Positions 44,486-53,218 of a stretch of 58,729 bases of DNA are shown here, one piece after another (position 1 is the stretch's first letter; the number at the start of each line of letters is the position of its first letter). The notes below the pieces were generated by a model that was given only the letters and a program-made list of their open reading frames with translations, did not search any database and had not been told where the DNA came from. The position numbers were made by a program, and so were the translations under genes. Source of the DNA: Clostridia bacterium (lineage in GTDB: Bacteria; Bacillota; Clostridia; Oscillospirales; CAG-272); the NCBI GenBank assembly GCA_017454675.1, contig JAFTCN010000031.1, forward strand, positions 1-58,729, written 5' to 3'.

Positions 44486-45907
44486 ATGGAAGAAATGTTT
44501 TCATCGATTGCCAGGCAGCGTCCCGCGCTGAAAAAACTCGTAGCGGGTCTGCGCGAAAGATTCGCATACGCCTCGGTGCTCGCTGTGGCCGACGACAACC
44601 GCGGCTGGAGCGTTTCGCAGAGCGGCAGATCTGTCATCACAGGCTCCAGCATGGGCGGATGCGGATACGTCGTCAGAGTGTTCGACGGCACGGGATGCGC
44701 AGAGTATTCGTTCAACGAGTTCTCGGCGAAGAAGATTCCCGAGATCATAAGAAAGGTCGAGGAGACGGCCGCCGCACAGGCGAAGAACTGCGGGGGGACC
44801 GTATCTCCTCTTCCGACCCCGGTCCCGGTCGACGAGCCCGCGGTGCTCCGCAGGAAGACCCGTTTCAGGACGGACCCCCGCAGTCTTTCGGACAGAGAGA
44901 TCCTTGACCGGATCACCGCCATAAGAGAGAAGGGGCTCAAGACAGAGGGGCTGCTCGACTTCATGTGCAGGGTCTCCTACCGCGCCTACAGAAAGATATT
45001 CATCTCAGAGAACCGCGACCTTGACCAGACGGTGATGTGGACGGTTGCCTCGATGGTCGCCATGGCGTCGCGCGACGGCGAGATCAAGGACTACTACCGT
45101 TCGTTCTCCGGTCTCGGCGGGATCGAGGTTCTCGACAGGGCAGAAGCCGCCGTCGGAGATATGGCGTCGGTCGCCCTCGAGCTGCTCGACAGCCGGCCCA
45201 TGGTGCCGGGAGAGTACGACTGCATATGCGACCCCGATGTCACCGGCATGATCGTCCACGAGGCGTTCGGACACGGCGTCGAGATGGACATGTTCGTCAA
45301 GGACAGGGCGCTGGCTGCCTACTGCGTCGGCGACAGAGTAGCGTCCGACCTCGTGTCGATGCACGACGGCTCCGCGGTGGACGAGGTGGCGACAGCCTAT
45401 TTCGACGACGAGGGATCTCTCACGTCGGACACCCTCATCATCGACAAAGGGATACTCAAGAGCGGCATGTGCGATTCGCTCAGCGCCGCGAGGCTCGGCA
45501 CCTCACCCACCGGGAACGGCCGGCGCGAGAGTTATGAGCGCAAGGCATACACACGCATGACGAACACCTATTTCGAGAAGGGAAGATCCACGCTGGCCGG
45601 CATGATAAAGTCGGTCAAATACGGCTTCCTGCTCGAAAACCCCACGAGCGGGATGGAGGACCCGAAGAACTGGGGCATCCAGTGCATGGTCAACATCGCA
45701 AGGGAGATAAAGGACGGGAAGCTCACCGGAAGGATCTTCTCGCCGATAGTGCTCACCGGCTACGTCCCGGATCTGCTCCGTTCGGTCTCCGCGATGGGCA
45801 GAGACGTAAGGCTCGGCGGCGGCGGATACTGCGGCAAGGGATACAAGGAATGGGTCAAGGTCTCGGACGGCGGGCCCTGCATGAAGGCACGCATCAGGCT
45901 CGGCTGA
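44486..45907 (+). CDS. tldD: TldD-type metalloprotease
   Basis: 473 residues from ATG 44486, just after GGAAAGGA; an ATG 9 nt later is possible. The zinc-binding motif of TldD is plain: IVHEAFGHGVEMDMF (HExxxH). FDGTGCAEYSFNEFSAKKIP, STLAGMIKSVKYGFLLENPT and NGRRESYERKAYTRMTNTYF are family segments. With TldE it forms a heterodimeric protease that unfolds and digests peptides, known for processing microcin B17, CcdA and similar small proteins. tldE follows after 46 nt. Confidence 0.9.
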   Translation: MEEMFSSIARQRPALKKLVAGLRERFAYASVLAVADDNRGWSVSQSGRSVITGSSMGGCGYVVRVFDGTGCAEYSFNEFSAKKIPEIIRKVEETAAAQAKNCGGTVSPLPTPVPVDEPAVLRRKTRFRTDPRSLSDREILDRITAIREKGLKTEGLLDFMCRVSYRAYRKIFISENRDLDQTVMWTVASMVAMASRDGEIKDYYRSFSGLGGIEVLDRAEAAVGDMASVALELLDSRPMVPGEYDCICDPDVTGMIVHEAFGHGVEMDMFVKDRALAAYCVGDRVASDLVSMHDGSAVDEVATAYFDDEGSLTSDTLIIDKGILKSGMCDSLSAARLGTSPTGNGRRESYERKAYTRMTNTYFEKGRSTLAGMIKSVKYGFLLENPTSGMEDPKNWGIQCMVNIAREIKDGKLTGRIFSPIVLTGYVPDLLRSVSAMGRDVRLGGGGYCGKGYKEWVKVSDGGPCMKARIRLG

Positions 45908-45953
45908 TACCGGCGGGTGCGAATAAAACAGGATTACAGCAGGAGAGATAAAA

Positions 45954-47237
45954 ATGAGCCGTATGATTTACAGGATAAAGACTTCGCTCTCGCGCCTCGG
46001 GATCGGCGAGTGGCGTGCGGTAGACGTTGTGACAAGGAGCTCCGAGTACTTCTTCGTGAAGAAGCAGCTCGATACGAGAAGATCGAAAGACACCGAAAAA
46101 TGCGAAGTGACGGTATACGTCAGCCGGGAAGGCAAAAAGGGAGCCTCATCGGTCACCGTCACTCCGGGAATGAAGCCGTCAGCGATCGACAGTCTCATAT
46201 CCGACGCGAAGACTGCCGCGGAGGCAGCGATGAACCCGGACTACGCTCAGCCCGATCCGAAGCGCGGCAGACGTGATACCGGCAGCCGAGTCATCGGAGA
46301 AGGCGAGAGCATCATGATAAAGGCGCTCTTCGCAGCCGACAGGCTCCGCACCGCCAGGCTGAATTCGGCCGAGATGTTCTTTGAGGAGTCATCGAAGCGC
46401 GTCGTCACCTCATGGGGCACCGACGTACGCTGGACGACCGGGACCGTCAAAGGCGAGTTCGTCGTGCAGTGCAAGCAGCCCGAGGACGTCGAGATGCATT
46501 TCAGGTTCGGTTACGACGGGATCGATCCCGAATCGCTGACGGAAAGAGTCAGAGAGGCCCTTGAGTTCGTCAAGGACAGGGCAAAGGCCCGTAAGATCCT
46601 GAAAAGCGGAGAATACGACGTCGTGCTGTGCGGGAACCAGATCCCCGAGGTGCTCTCTTACTACGCCTCGAGGTCGAACGCCGCGATGATATATCCGGGG
46701 TATTCGACCTGGAAGCCGGGAGAGCGTGTACAGAAGGCGGCAAAGGTGAAAGAGGGCGGGCTCCGCGGAGAGAACCTCACCGTGAAGCTGCTGGCTTCCG
46801 AGCCTTTCGACGCGGAAGGCATCCCCATGAAGGACACGCTGATGCTTAAGGACGGCAGACTGAAGAACGTCACCGGTCAGTGCAGGTTCTGCCGATATAT
46901 AGGCGTGCGGCCGACCGGCAACTTCTCAAAACTCGAGTGCGTGAGCGCCGGCAGCATGTCCTTCGACGATATGAAAAAGCGTCCGTGCCTCGTGACCGTC
47001 GCGTTCTCTGATTTCCAGACCGACGATTTCACCGGCAACTTCGGCGGCGAGATCAGGCTCGCGTATCTCTGCGACGGGAAGAAGGCGGTCCCCGTGACCG
47101 GCGGTTCGGTCAACGGAAAGCTCGGTGACGCGCAGAACTGCCTCGTGTTCTCGACCGACAGATACCGCACGGCCGAATATGAGGGCCCCTACGCGCTTCT
47201 CGTGAAGAACGTGAACGTCGCAGGCACCGACGGCTGA
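45954..47237 (+). CDS. tldE: TldE/PmbA-type protease partner
   Basis: 427 residues, the non-catalytic partner of TldD. It lacks the HExxxH motif and has the family's layout (EYFFVKKQLDTRRSKDTEKC; LLKDGRLK-type strand; RYIGVRPTGNFSKLECVSAG). It begins 46 nt after tldD and shares its promoter. Whether the pair matures a peptide product or cleans up short-lived proteins cannot be seen; no peptide precursor gene was found next to it. Confidence 0.82.
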   Translation: MSRMIYRIKTSLSRLGIGEWRAVDVVTRSSEYFFVKKQLDTRRSKDTEKCEVTVYVSREGKKGASSVTVTPGMKPSAIDSLISDAKTAAEAAMNPDYAQPDPKRGRRDTGSRVIGEGESIMIKALFAADRLRTARLNSAEMFFEESSKRVVTSWGTDVRWTTGTVKGEFVVQCKQPEDVEMHFRFGYDGIDPESLTERVREALEFVKDRAKARKILKSGEYDVVLCGNQIPEVLSYYASRSNAAMIYPGYSTWKPGERVQKAAKVKEGGLRGENLTVKLLASEPFDAEGIPMKDTLMLKDGRLKNVTGQCRFCRYIGVRPTGNFSKLECVSAGSMSFDDMKKRPCLVTVAFSDFQTDDFTGNFGGEIRLAYLCDGKKAVPVTGGSVNGKLGDAQNCLVFSTDRYRTAEYEGPYALLVKNVNVAGTDG

Positions 47238-47278
47238 GTCGCCTCTGAGCCCTGTTTACGGGGCTCTGGGACGGCATC

Positions 47279-47320
47279 AAAAAAACGGCTGCGAAAAACA
47301 CAGCTTTTTCGCAGCCGTTT
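47279..47320. terminator. Bidirectional Rho-independent terminator
   Basis: Perfect 16-bp stem, AAACGGCTGCGAAAAA / TTTTTCGCAGCCGTTT, with a 6-base loop. On the minus strand it ends in seven T; on the plus strand in TTTAAAT. It separates convergent tldE and the desulfoferrodoxin gene. Confidence 0.9.
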
Positions 47321-47332
47321 AAATAATCCGGA

Positions 47333-47707
47333 TCAGGCCTTCCAGAGAGAGTGGAGGTTGCAGTACGCGTATACCGCCAGGACCTCGTCGTCCTCGCAGA
47401 TGGAAAAGCACACTTTCGGCTCGTCGCCGGGTTTCAGCTCCTTGCGCTGGTTGCCGTATTTCGTCTGGATCGACACCCATTCGATATAATGCTCGGGGAG
47501 CATCGGATGCGGAACGGCGCCGACTGTGACGAACACCTTGCCGCCCTTAACCTCAAATACCGGAACGTGCTTCTCGAGAGAGGCATCGACGGTCCCGGGG
47601 ACGATCTCCTTCATGGGCTCTCCGCAGCAGATGACCGGCACTCCGGTCTTCTTGACGATCGCGATGATCTGGCCGCAGTGCGAGCACCGGTAGAATTTCA
47701 TTTCCAT
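47333..47707 (-). CDS. dfx: Desulfoferrodoxin (superoxide reductase)
   Basis: 124 residues from ATG 47707, after AAAGGAG. It reduces superoxide to peroxide without making oxygen, a hallmark of anaerobes. Both metal centres are visible. The desulforedoxin-type centre has Cys8, Cys11, Cys27, Cys28 (FYRCSHCGQ, VICCGEP). Centre II has Glu45 and His47 (LEKHVPV), His67, His73 (PHPMLPEHYIEW) and Cys116, His119 (YCNLHSLW). It is a monocistronic gene with an extended -10 promoter and a strong terminator. Confidence 0.96.
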   Translation of the reverse strand: MEMKFYRCSHCGQIIAIVKKTGVPVICCGEPMKEIVPGTVDASLEKHVPVFEVKGGKVFVTVGAVPHPMLPEHYIEWVSIQTKYGNQRKELKPGDEPKVCFSICEDDEVLAVYAYCNLHSLWKA

Positions 47708-47801
47708 ATTTTTTTCTCCTTTGGATATTGATATTTTGCTGTCTGATCCGAAATGCCCCGCGGCCGCGCGTGCGCGGCACTGACGTATTTCGGTATAATT
47801 A

Positions 47802-47830
47802 ATTATAGCATAACCAGACCGGAAAGTAAA
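47802..47830 (-). promoter_or_regulatory. Promoter of the desulfoferrodoxin gene
   Basis: On the minus strand: TTTACT (47825-47830), 17-bp spacer, TATAAT (47802-47807) with TG at the extended -10 position. The -10 lies in a palindrome TATAATTAATTATA (47794-47807), which could bind a regulator. Confidence 0.7.
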
Positions 47831-47969
47831 TACAATTCGTATATCAGACCCGACAAACACCTGCCGGGCCGATGTTTCCGTAAGAGTGCCGCGTGCGCCG
47901 CATCACGCGGCGCGGACCTCCCCTCCGGCATCACATCGCGTGCACGCAGGCGGGAGAAAGGATCGTTTC

Positions 47970-49676
47970 TTGGACCTTAACATACGGACCGGCATCAGTG
48001 CCGGAAAAGACAGATACATAAAGATCATGGAGCTCTCTCTCTCGGCATACGGAGAGCGCGACATCGACGCGTATATCGCCCGGGTCGAATCGGAGGGGCT
48101 TTCCGAGCACGGTTTCCCGCGCCTCGGGGCGAACATCGGCATACTGAACTCGGCGGGTATCCGGACCGACCTCCGTGACCGTTTTCTGCGCATAATGGAT
48201 ATATGCACACTGTCGATGCCCCGCGTGTCGGCAGCGAACGATTTCTCGGTGAGGGAGATTTGCGCGTGCATACTCGCCTGCGAGGCGGCGGGGACGGTGA
48301 GCCGCTCTGTCATCGGCACCTGGAAGGAAAGACTTCGCGATTTCGACCCTCTGGCCCGCTACGATGTCGTAGTGCGGACTCCGGAGGACTGCCCGAACAA
48401 CTGGGCCGTCTTCGGGGCGCTGAGCGAACTGTGGCGCGGAAAGTGCTGCGGAGTGCGCGACGACGCTTTCATCGACCGCCAGATCGCATCCCAGCTCCGC
48501 AGGTTCGACGAGGCAGGCATGTACCGCGACCCTCACGAGCCCATGCAGTACGACCTGATGACGCGGGCGCTGCTTGCCTGCATGCTGCTCGACGGCTACG
48601 ACGGCAGATTTGCATCCGAGCTCCGGGAAAAGGTGCTGGAGGCGTCCGAGCTGACGGCGAAGCTCCAGTCGGTGACCGGCGAGATGCCCTTCGGCGGCAG
48701 GAGCAACCAGATGTATCTCAACGAACCTGTGTCGTGCGCCTATTTCGAGGCCGCGGCGTCGCTCCTTTGCGCGGACGGAAGGAAAGATGAAGCCGGACGC
48801 TTGAAGGGAGCCGCGGAACTGGCGTCGGAGTATACTCTGAGGAGAATGTCAGCCGCGGAGCCGTCGGAACTGACGCATGTCAAGAACCGCTATCCGCGGC
48901 AGAGCGGCATCGGCTGCGAAAAATACGCGTATTTCGACAAGTACATGATCACGGCGGCGTCGAACGCATATCTCGCCTATTCTCACGCCAACGCCGGCGC
49001 AGATCCGCTGCCGGCTTACGCGACAGACGGGGGATTTGCCGTCGTGACCGGACCCCGTTTCCACAAGGCTGCCGTCAACTGCGGCGGGTATTTCGCCGAG
49101 TTCGATACCGATGCCGACCCGCACTACGACGCCACGGGTCTCGGCAGGCTCCAGAAGTCGGGCTGTACGCCGTTCGTCTGTCTGTCGGTGCCCTTTCCCT
49201 CAGATCCCCGGTACCGGACCGACCTTCCGAACCCGGGACCGATGGCGATATGTCCGGCCCTCGACGGAAAGCCCGCGGCCGCCTGTCCCATGCGGCTGAT
49301 ATCGAAGGAAGTTACGGATGAAGGGAGGATAATAACGCTGCGCTTTGAGCGGTCAGTGCCCGGCGGAGCGTCGGTATCCGAGGAATACGGCATCGGCGCG
49401 GACGGTCTCCTCATGAGAGCGGCATCCCGGTCGGGCAGGGTCTCGCTCATGATCCCCGTGTTCGAGTTCGACGGCAGATCGTACGCCGCGGTCACCGCCG
49501 GAGACGGATATGTCAGGACCGAATTCGAAGGCTCGGTATGCGAATACTCCTTCGACGGGGAACTCTCTCCCGCCTATACATATTACTGCAACCGGAACGG
49601 CAGATACCGTGTTTACGAGATGCGCGGAGATACGCTGCGGATCAGGATCGAAAAAGCGGGGGCGGAACGGTCATGA
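47970..49676 (+). CDS. Uncharacterised alpha/alpha-toroid-like protein
   Basis: 568 residues. The start is a TTG at 47970, 7 nt after GAGAAAGGA; no in-frame ATG has a better ribosome site. Residues about 20-330 are helix-rich, with DCPNNWAVFGALSELWRGKC, EPMQYDLMTRALLACMLLDG and TGEMPFGGRSNQMYLNEPVS. This layout recalls (alpha/alpha)6-toroid enzymes such as heparinase II/III-like or DUF2264 proteins. Residues about 350-568 are beta-rich (FHKAAVNCGGYFAEFDTDAD), as in polysaccharide lyases. No signal peptide. A sugar-active enzyme is the best guess, not proven. The next gene's ATG overlaps its stop (ATGA). Confidence 0.6.
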   Translation: MDLNIRTGISAGKDRYIKIMELSLSAYGERDIDAYIARVESEGLSEHGFPRLGANIGILNSAGIRTDLRDRFLRIMDICTLSMPRVSAANDFSVREICACILACEAAGTVSRSVIGTWKERLRDFDPLARYDVVVRTPEDCPNNWAVFGALSELWRGKCCGVRDDAFIDRQIASQLRRFDEAGMYRDPHEPMQYDLMTRALLACMLLDGYDGRFASELREKVLEASELTAKLQSVTGEMPFGGRSNQMYLNEPVSCAYFEAAASLLCADGRKDEAGRLKGAAELASEYTLRRMSAAEPSELTHVKNRYPRQSGIGCEKYAYFDKYMITAASNAYLAYSHANAGADPLPAYATDGGFAVVTGPRFHKAAVNCGGYFAEFDTDADPHYDATGLGRLQKSGCTPFVCLSVPFPSDPRYRTDLPNPGPMAICPALDGKPAAACPMRLISKEVTDEGRIITLRFERSVPGGASVSEEYGIGADGLLMRAASRSGRVSLMIPVFEFDGRSYAAVTAGDGYVRTEFEGSVCEYSFDGELSPAYTYYCNRNGRYRVYEMRGDTLRIRIEKAGAERS

Positions 49677-50341
49677 AAAATCATCTTCCTGCGGCAAGGC
49701 TCGCGGTCTCGGCCGCGATCTTCATTCTCGTCGCATACGCCTGGCTCGACATGTTCGTCTTTGCCGGGGAGGGCGCGCTGTCATCGCGCGGAATAGCCGG
49801 CTTCAAGTATTTCACCGTCGATTCGAACCTTTTTGCCGGATTTGCCGCGCTTGCAGACGTCTTCTTTGAATTGTCCGTGATAAGAAAAAAGCGGACGTCG
49901 CCTCCCGTGTGGTTCGAGACCGTATACTACGCCGCGGCGGTGTCGGTGTCGCTGACTTTCGTTGTCGTGATAACCTTCCTTGTCTTCATCTTCGGCTTTG
50001 TGCCGATGTTTTCAGGGCCGAACGGTATTTTTCATTTCGTCGTTCCGGTCCTTGCCGCATGCTCTTTCTGCTTCACGAGGCGGGAGCGTAAGATCAGATT
50101 CCGCGAGACCTTTCTTGCGCTGATACCGCTGTTTATGTACGCCGTATACTATATCGGATGCATGGTCGCCTTCGGCATCGACCCGAGCGGGATCCGGTCC
50201 GACTGGTATCATTTCTCGATCGGAGGAGCGGGTACGGTGCCGTTCGTGCTGCTGCTCGTGCTGCTCGTCACCTGGGGCATCGCTCTGCTGCTCCGGCTCG
50301 GCTGCGGAGGCGCGAAAGGAAAGGGGCATAAGGAGGGCTGA
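49673..50341 (+). CDS. Six-helix membrane protein, uncharacterised
   Basis: 222 residues with about six hydrophobic segments. The ATG overlaps the stop of the preceding gene in ATGA, so the two are translationally coupled and probably work together. FKYFTVDSNLFAGFAALADV resembles the first part of small FAR-17a/AIG1- or Pr6Pr-like membrane proteins (FTxxSN motif), but the match is weak. C-terminal tail is short and basic (GCGGAKGKGHKEG). No function can be given. Confidence 0.7.
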   Translation: MKNHLPAARLAVSAAIFILVAYAWLDMFVFAGEGALSSRGIAGFKYFTVDSNLFAGFAALADVFFELSVIRKKRTSPPVWFETVYYAAAVSVSLTFVVVITFLVFIFGFVPMFSGPNGIFHFVVPVLAACSFCFTRRERKIRFRETFLALIPLFMYAVYYIGCMVAFGIDPSGIRSDWYHFSIGGAGTVPFVLLLVLLVTWGIALLLRLGCGGAKGKGHKEG

Positions 50342-50380
50342 CCGGTAATATCCGGGAGCTGGCACGGTATCTCCTTACAT

Positions 50381-50421
50381 TATCTGACAGGCTCCGCGCA
50401 CAGCGCGGAGCCTGTCAGATA
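50381..50421. terminator. Long perfect hairpin at a convergent junction
   Basis: A perfect 19-bp stem with a 3-base loop (TATCTGACAGGCTCCGCGC paired with its complement). It lies between the convergent membrane-protein and kdgK genes. No T-tract follows. It has the same stem and loop size as the hairpin at 42608. Confidence 0.75.
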
Positions 50422-50432
50422 TATGGCTGCAG

Positions 50433-51455
50433 TCACCTTTGAACTCTGCCGGAGGCGTCGCCGCCCGCGAGCTTTTTTACCTCGTCAACGCTGACCATAT
50501 TGAAATCACCTTCGACGCTGTGCTTCAGACAGCTCGCCGCGACCGCGAACTCTATCGCGTCTTCCGGTCCGTATCCGTTGATAAGCGAATATATGAGCCC
50601 CGCGCCGAAGCTGTCGCCGCCGCCTACTCTGTCCACTATGTGAATCGCATACTTCTTTGAGAAGCAGGCTTTTCCGCCGGTGTAAAACATCCCCGACCAG
50701 TTGTTGTCGTTTGCCGATATGCTCTCCCTCAGCGTTATCGCCACACCCTTGAATCCGAACATGCCGGTGAGCTTTTTCGCGACAGAGACATAGCCTTCGC
50801 GGTCGATCCTGCCGGCCGTTATATCGCTACCGTCCGCTTCAATCCCGAACACGTCCTTCGCGTCCTCTTCGTTGGCGATGCAGTAGTCCGCGTACCTGCA
50901 GATCTCAGCCATTACACTGCCGGCTTTTTCCCGGGTCCAGAGTTTTTTGCGGTAATTGAGGTCGCAGGAAACGGTGATGTTTCTCTTTTTCGCTTCTTTT
51001 ACCGCTTCCAGAGTTATCTTTGCCGTACTGTCGGAAAGCGCCGGCGTGATACCCGTAAAGTGGAACCACGACGCTCCGTCCAAGATGCCGGCCCAGTCAA
51101 AATCGGAAGGCACCGCTTCCGCTATGCTGCTTCCCGACCTGTCGTAGATGACTTTGCTCGGACGCTGGCTCGCTCCTTTTTCACAAAAGTATATGCCAAC
51201 CCTGCTGCCGCCGCGCACTATACATGACGTATCGACGCCGAATCTCCTCAAACTGTTTACCGCGCACTGACCTATCTCGTGTTCGGGCAGTTTTGTAACG
51301 AACGCCGCGGGCACACCGTAGTTGGCAAGCGACACTGCGACGTTTGCTTCAGCTCCGGAGTATGTGGAAACGAATCTGTCCGCCTGGACGAACCTGAAAT
51401 AACCTTCCGGACTCAGCCGCATCATTATTTCGCCGAAAGTGATTACCTTCTTCAT
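50433..51455 (-). CDS. kdgK: PfkB-family sugar kinase, probably 2-keto-3-deoxygluconate kinase
   Basis: 340 residues. It begins KVITFGEIMMRLSPEGYFRF, a start shared by KDG kinases, and carries YSGAEANVAVSLANYG and the catalytic loop DRVGGGDSFGAGLIYSLING with the Asp base. PfkB kinases phosphorylate a sugar hydroxyl with ATP; KDG kinase feeds the Entner-Doudoroff and uronate pathways. No kdgA or uronate isomerase gene is near, so the exact sugar is inferred. ATG lies 11 nt after AAGGAG. Its leader is duplicated upstream. Confidence 0.82.
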   Translation of the reverse strand: MKKVITFGEIMMRLSPEGYFRFVQADRFVSTYSGAEANVAVSLANYGVPAAFVTKLPEHEIGQCAVNSLRRFGVDTSCIVRGGSRVGIYFCEKGASQRPSKVIYDRSGSSIAEAVPSDFDWAGILDGASWFHFTGITPALSDSTAKITLEAVKEAKKRNITVSCDLNYRKKLWTREKAGSVMAEICRYADYCIANEEDAKDVFGIEADGSDITAGRIDREGYVSVAKKLTGMFGFKGVAITLRESISANDNNWSGMFYTGGKACFSKKYAIHIVDRVGGGDSFGAGLIYSLINGYGPEDAIEFAVAASCLKHSVEGDFNMVSVDEVKKLAGGDASGRVQR

Positions 51456-51528
51456 TTTTGATTCCGCTCCTTAAATTACAGAAGTGATTACCTATTTTAT
51501 TTTTGATTCCGCTCCTTAAAGTACAGAA
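51435..51528 (-). repeat. 45-bp tandem duplication of the kdgK start region
   Basis: Two copies with a 45-bp period each contain AAGGAGCGGAATCAAAAAT and GGTAATCAC on the minus strand. In the gene-proximal copy the text reads AAATGAAG (kdgK start); in the distal copy it reads AAATAAAATAG, so the start codon is lost and a TAG follows. The distal copy is a decayed duplicate of the translation start. Confidence 0.8.
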
Positions 51529-51642
51529 TTGATCTGTCGGCCGGCTGCCGCAGGATCTTCCGCTGCCGGATCTTCACCTGATGGGAATTCGCCGCTCTCT
51601 GTGACACAGGCTGACCGATAAACGCATGGAGCAGCATAGAAA

Positions 51643-51670
51643 GTATATCACAAGAGCGCGATATTGTCCA
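51643..51670 (-). promoter_or_regulatory. Probable kdgK promoter
   Basis: On the minus strand: TGGACA (51665-51670), 16-bp spacer, TATACT (51643-51648) with TG at the extended -10 position. The leader to kdgK is about 180 nt and contains the duplicated start region. Nothing else was seen in this gap. Confidence 0.6.
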
Positions 51671-51730
51671 CATTTTTTGATAAAACGTCGCGGCCGTTGC
51701 TTCGCTGCATTGTACCGTCCTCCGTTCGTC

Positions 51731-52444
51731 TTATTTCAGGCTGTCGATCCAATTGCGAAGCTCGGATTCAGAAACTCCGCCAGAAAAGCGTTTTCCGTCT
51801 AGCCACCTTCCGCTTTTTGCGTTGTCCGCAAGGTTTTTGCCGCTTCTGCCGATGCCGCTGCTGGAAGAGGTGCAGAAGGGGACCATCGTGATCCCGTCAA
51901 AGTTGTAGCTTTCGGCGAAGGTGTCCATGATGCGCGGCTCCTCACCCCACCAGATGGGATATCCGATATAGATCTTTTCGTACCCTTCGAGCGATATCCT
52001 GTCGCTTCCGATCTCCGGGCGGGCGGAGCTGTCGTTCTGTTCCTTCGTGGAGCGGCTGTTTCTGTCGTTCCAGTTGAGGTCGGCAGCAGTGTACTCCTTC
52101 GCGGCCTTTATCTCGTAAAGGTCGGCCCCCTCGATCTCCGCGATCTTTTCGGCCACGCCTTTTGTGGTGCCGGTCGCCGAGAAGACGACGACCAGTACTT
52201 TTTTATGCTCCCGCCCGGTATCCTGCGATCCGTCGGTATCCGGGGATAGGCTTCCGGGGACGTTCGAAGATTCCGCCGCGCCACCGGCGGATTCTGTCGG
52301 GATGTCTGCGGTCTTAGCCGCTGTGCTTTCGGGCGCGGATGCGTCACGGCCGGACTGCGCCGTATTTGAGGGGGCGCCCCCGCCGCAAGCCGTAAGTCCG
52401 GTCAGAATAAGGGCGGCGATGGTCATTATTACTGTCTTTTTCAT
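51731..52444 (-). CDS. Flavodoxin-domain lipoprotein
   Basis: 237 residues. A signal peptide ends in the lipobox LTAC (Cys20). A Ser/Ala/Thr-rich linker (21-78) leads to a flavodoxin domain (about 80-237). The FMN phosphate loop is FSATGTTKGVAEKIAE. YIGYPIWWGEEPRIMDTFAE and TMVPFCTSSSSGIGRSGKNL are the other flavin-contact loops. It should carry electrons at the outer membrane face. It is the last gene of the TetR-led operon, 16 nt after the cupin fusion gene; GAGGAACAACAGA precedes the ATG. Confidence 0.9.
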   Translation of the reverse strand: MKKTVIMTIAALILTGLTACGGGAPSNTAQSGRDASAPESTAAKTADIPTESAGGAAESSNVPGSLSPDTDGSQDTGREHKKVLVVVFSATGTTKGVAEKIAEIEGADLYEIKAAKEYTAADLNWNDRNSRSTKEQNDSSARPEIGSDRISLEGYEKIYIGYPIWWGEEPRIMDTFAESYNFDGITMVPFCTSSSSGIGRSGKNLADNAKSGRWLDGKRFSGGVSESELRNWIDSLK

Positions 52445-52459
52445 TCTGTTGTTCCTCTA

Positions 52460-53215
52460 TTATTTCAGTTTGCCGTATTCATCGTCTGACACCGCCTCGC
52501 ACCATTCGGTGCCTGTGTCCTCGCCCGGAATCTCTATCGCAAGGTGTGAGAACCATTCGTCAGGCGCCGCGCCGTGCCAGTGTCTGACGTTTGCCGGTAT
52601 GTCGATCACCGTCCCGGGCGTCAGTTCGGTGGCCTCTTTGCCCCATTCCTGATAATATCCTCTGCCTCCTACGCAGATCAGCATCTGACCGCCGCCGCTT
52701 TTTGCGCGGTGGATATGCCAGTTGTTGCGGCAGCCGGGCTCGAACGTCACGTTGAATATCGGGAGCTGTCCTGCCGATATTGGCGCCAGATAACTCTGCC
52801 CCGTAAAGAACTTCCCGTAAGGGTTAGGCTCGCCGACGGGGAAAAAGATCGACTGCTGATAACGTTCCTTCCCGGTCGCCGCCGGCGCATTGTCTGCCCA
52901 CACCTCTTTTGCAAGACGGAAGACAGCCCAGCCCTTCGGCCATCCGACGTACATCGTCGAGTGGGTGACGATCGCGGCGATCTCTTCCTTTGTCACTCCG
53001 TGCGCTTTCGCGTTCTGCAGGTGGTAGGCAAGAGAGGAATCGGTGATGCCCGATGCCATCAGCGACACCACGGTGACGATGCATTTTGTCTTTACGTCGA
53101 TCGCATCATCGTTCCACACCTCGCCGAACAGAACATCGTCGTTCAGATGCGCGAATCCGGGCGCAAAATCCCCGAGCTGAGCTCTTCCGGTCGTCTGCAC
53201 TATTTTTTCTTTCAT
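52460..53215 (-). CDS. Carboxymuconolactone decarboxylase-like/cupin fusion protein
   Basis: 251 residues. The N-terminal half (about 20-110) is a CMD/AhpD-like helical domain (VWNDDAIDVKTKCIVTVVSL, HLQNAKAHGVTKEEIAAIVT). It lacks the CxxC of the AhpD peroxidases. The C-terminal half (about 125-245) is a cupin with metal ligands in NNWHIHRAKSGGGQMLICVG and RHWHGA. Such fusions occur next to aldo/keto reductases and flavodoxins and may act on small carbonyl or phenolic substrates, but the reaction is not established. It starts 3 nt after the aldo/keto reductase stop, with its ribosome site inside that gene. Confidence 0.86.
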   Translation of the reverse strand: MKEKIVQTTGRAQLGDFAPGFAHLNDDVLFGEVWNDDAIDVKTKCIVTVVSLMASGITDSSLAYHLQNAKAHGVTKEEIAAIVTHSTMYVGWPKGWAVFRLAKEVWADNAPAATGKERYQQSIFFPVGEPNPYGKFFTGQSYLAPISAGQLPIFNVTFEPGCRNNWHIHRAKSGGGQMLICVGGRGYYQEWGKEATELTPGTVIDIPANVRHWHGAAPDEWFSHLAIEIPGEDTGTEWCEAVSDDEYGKLK

Positions 53216-53218
53216 TAG

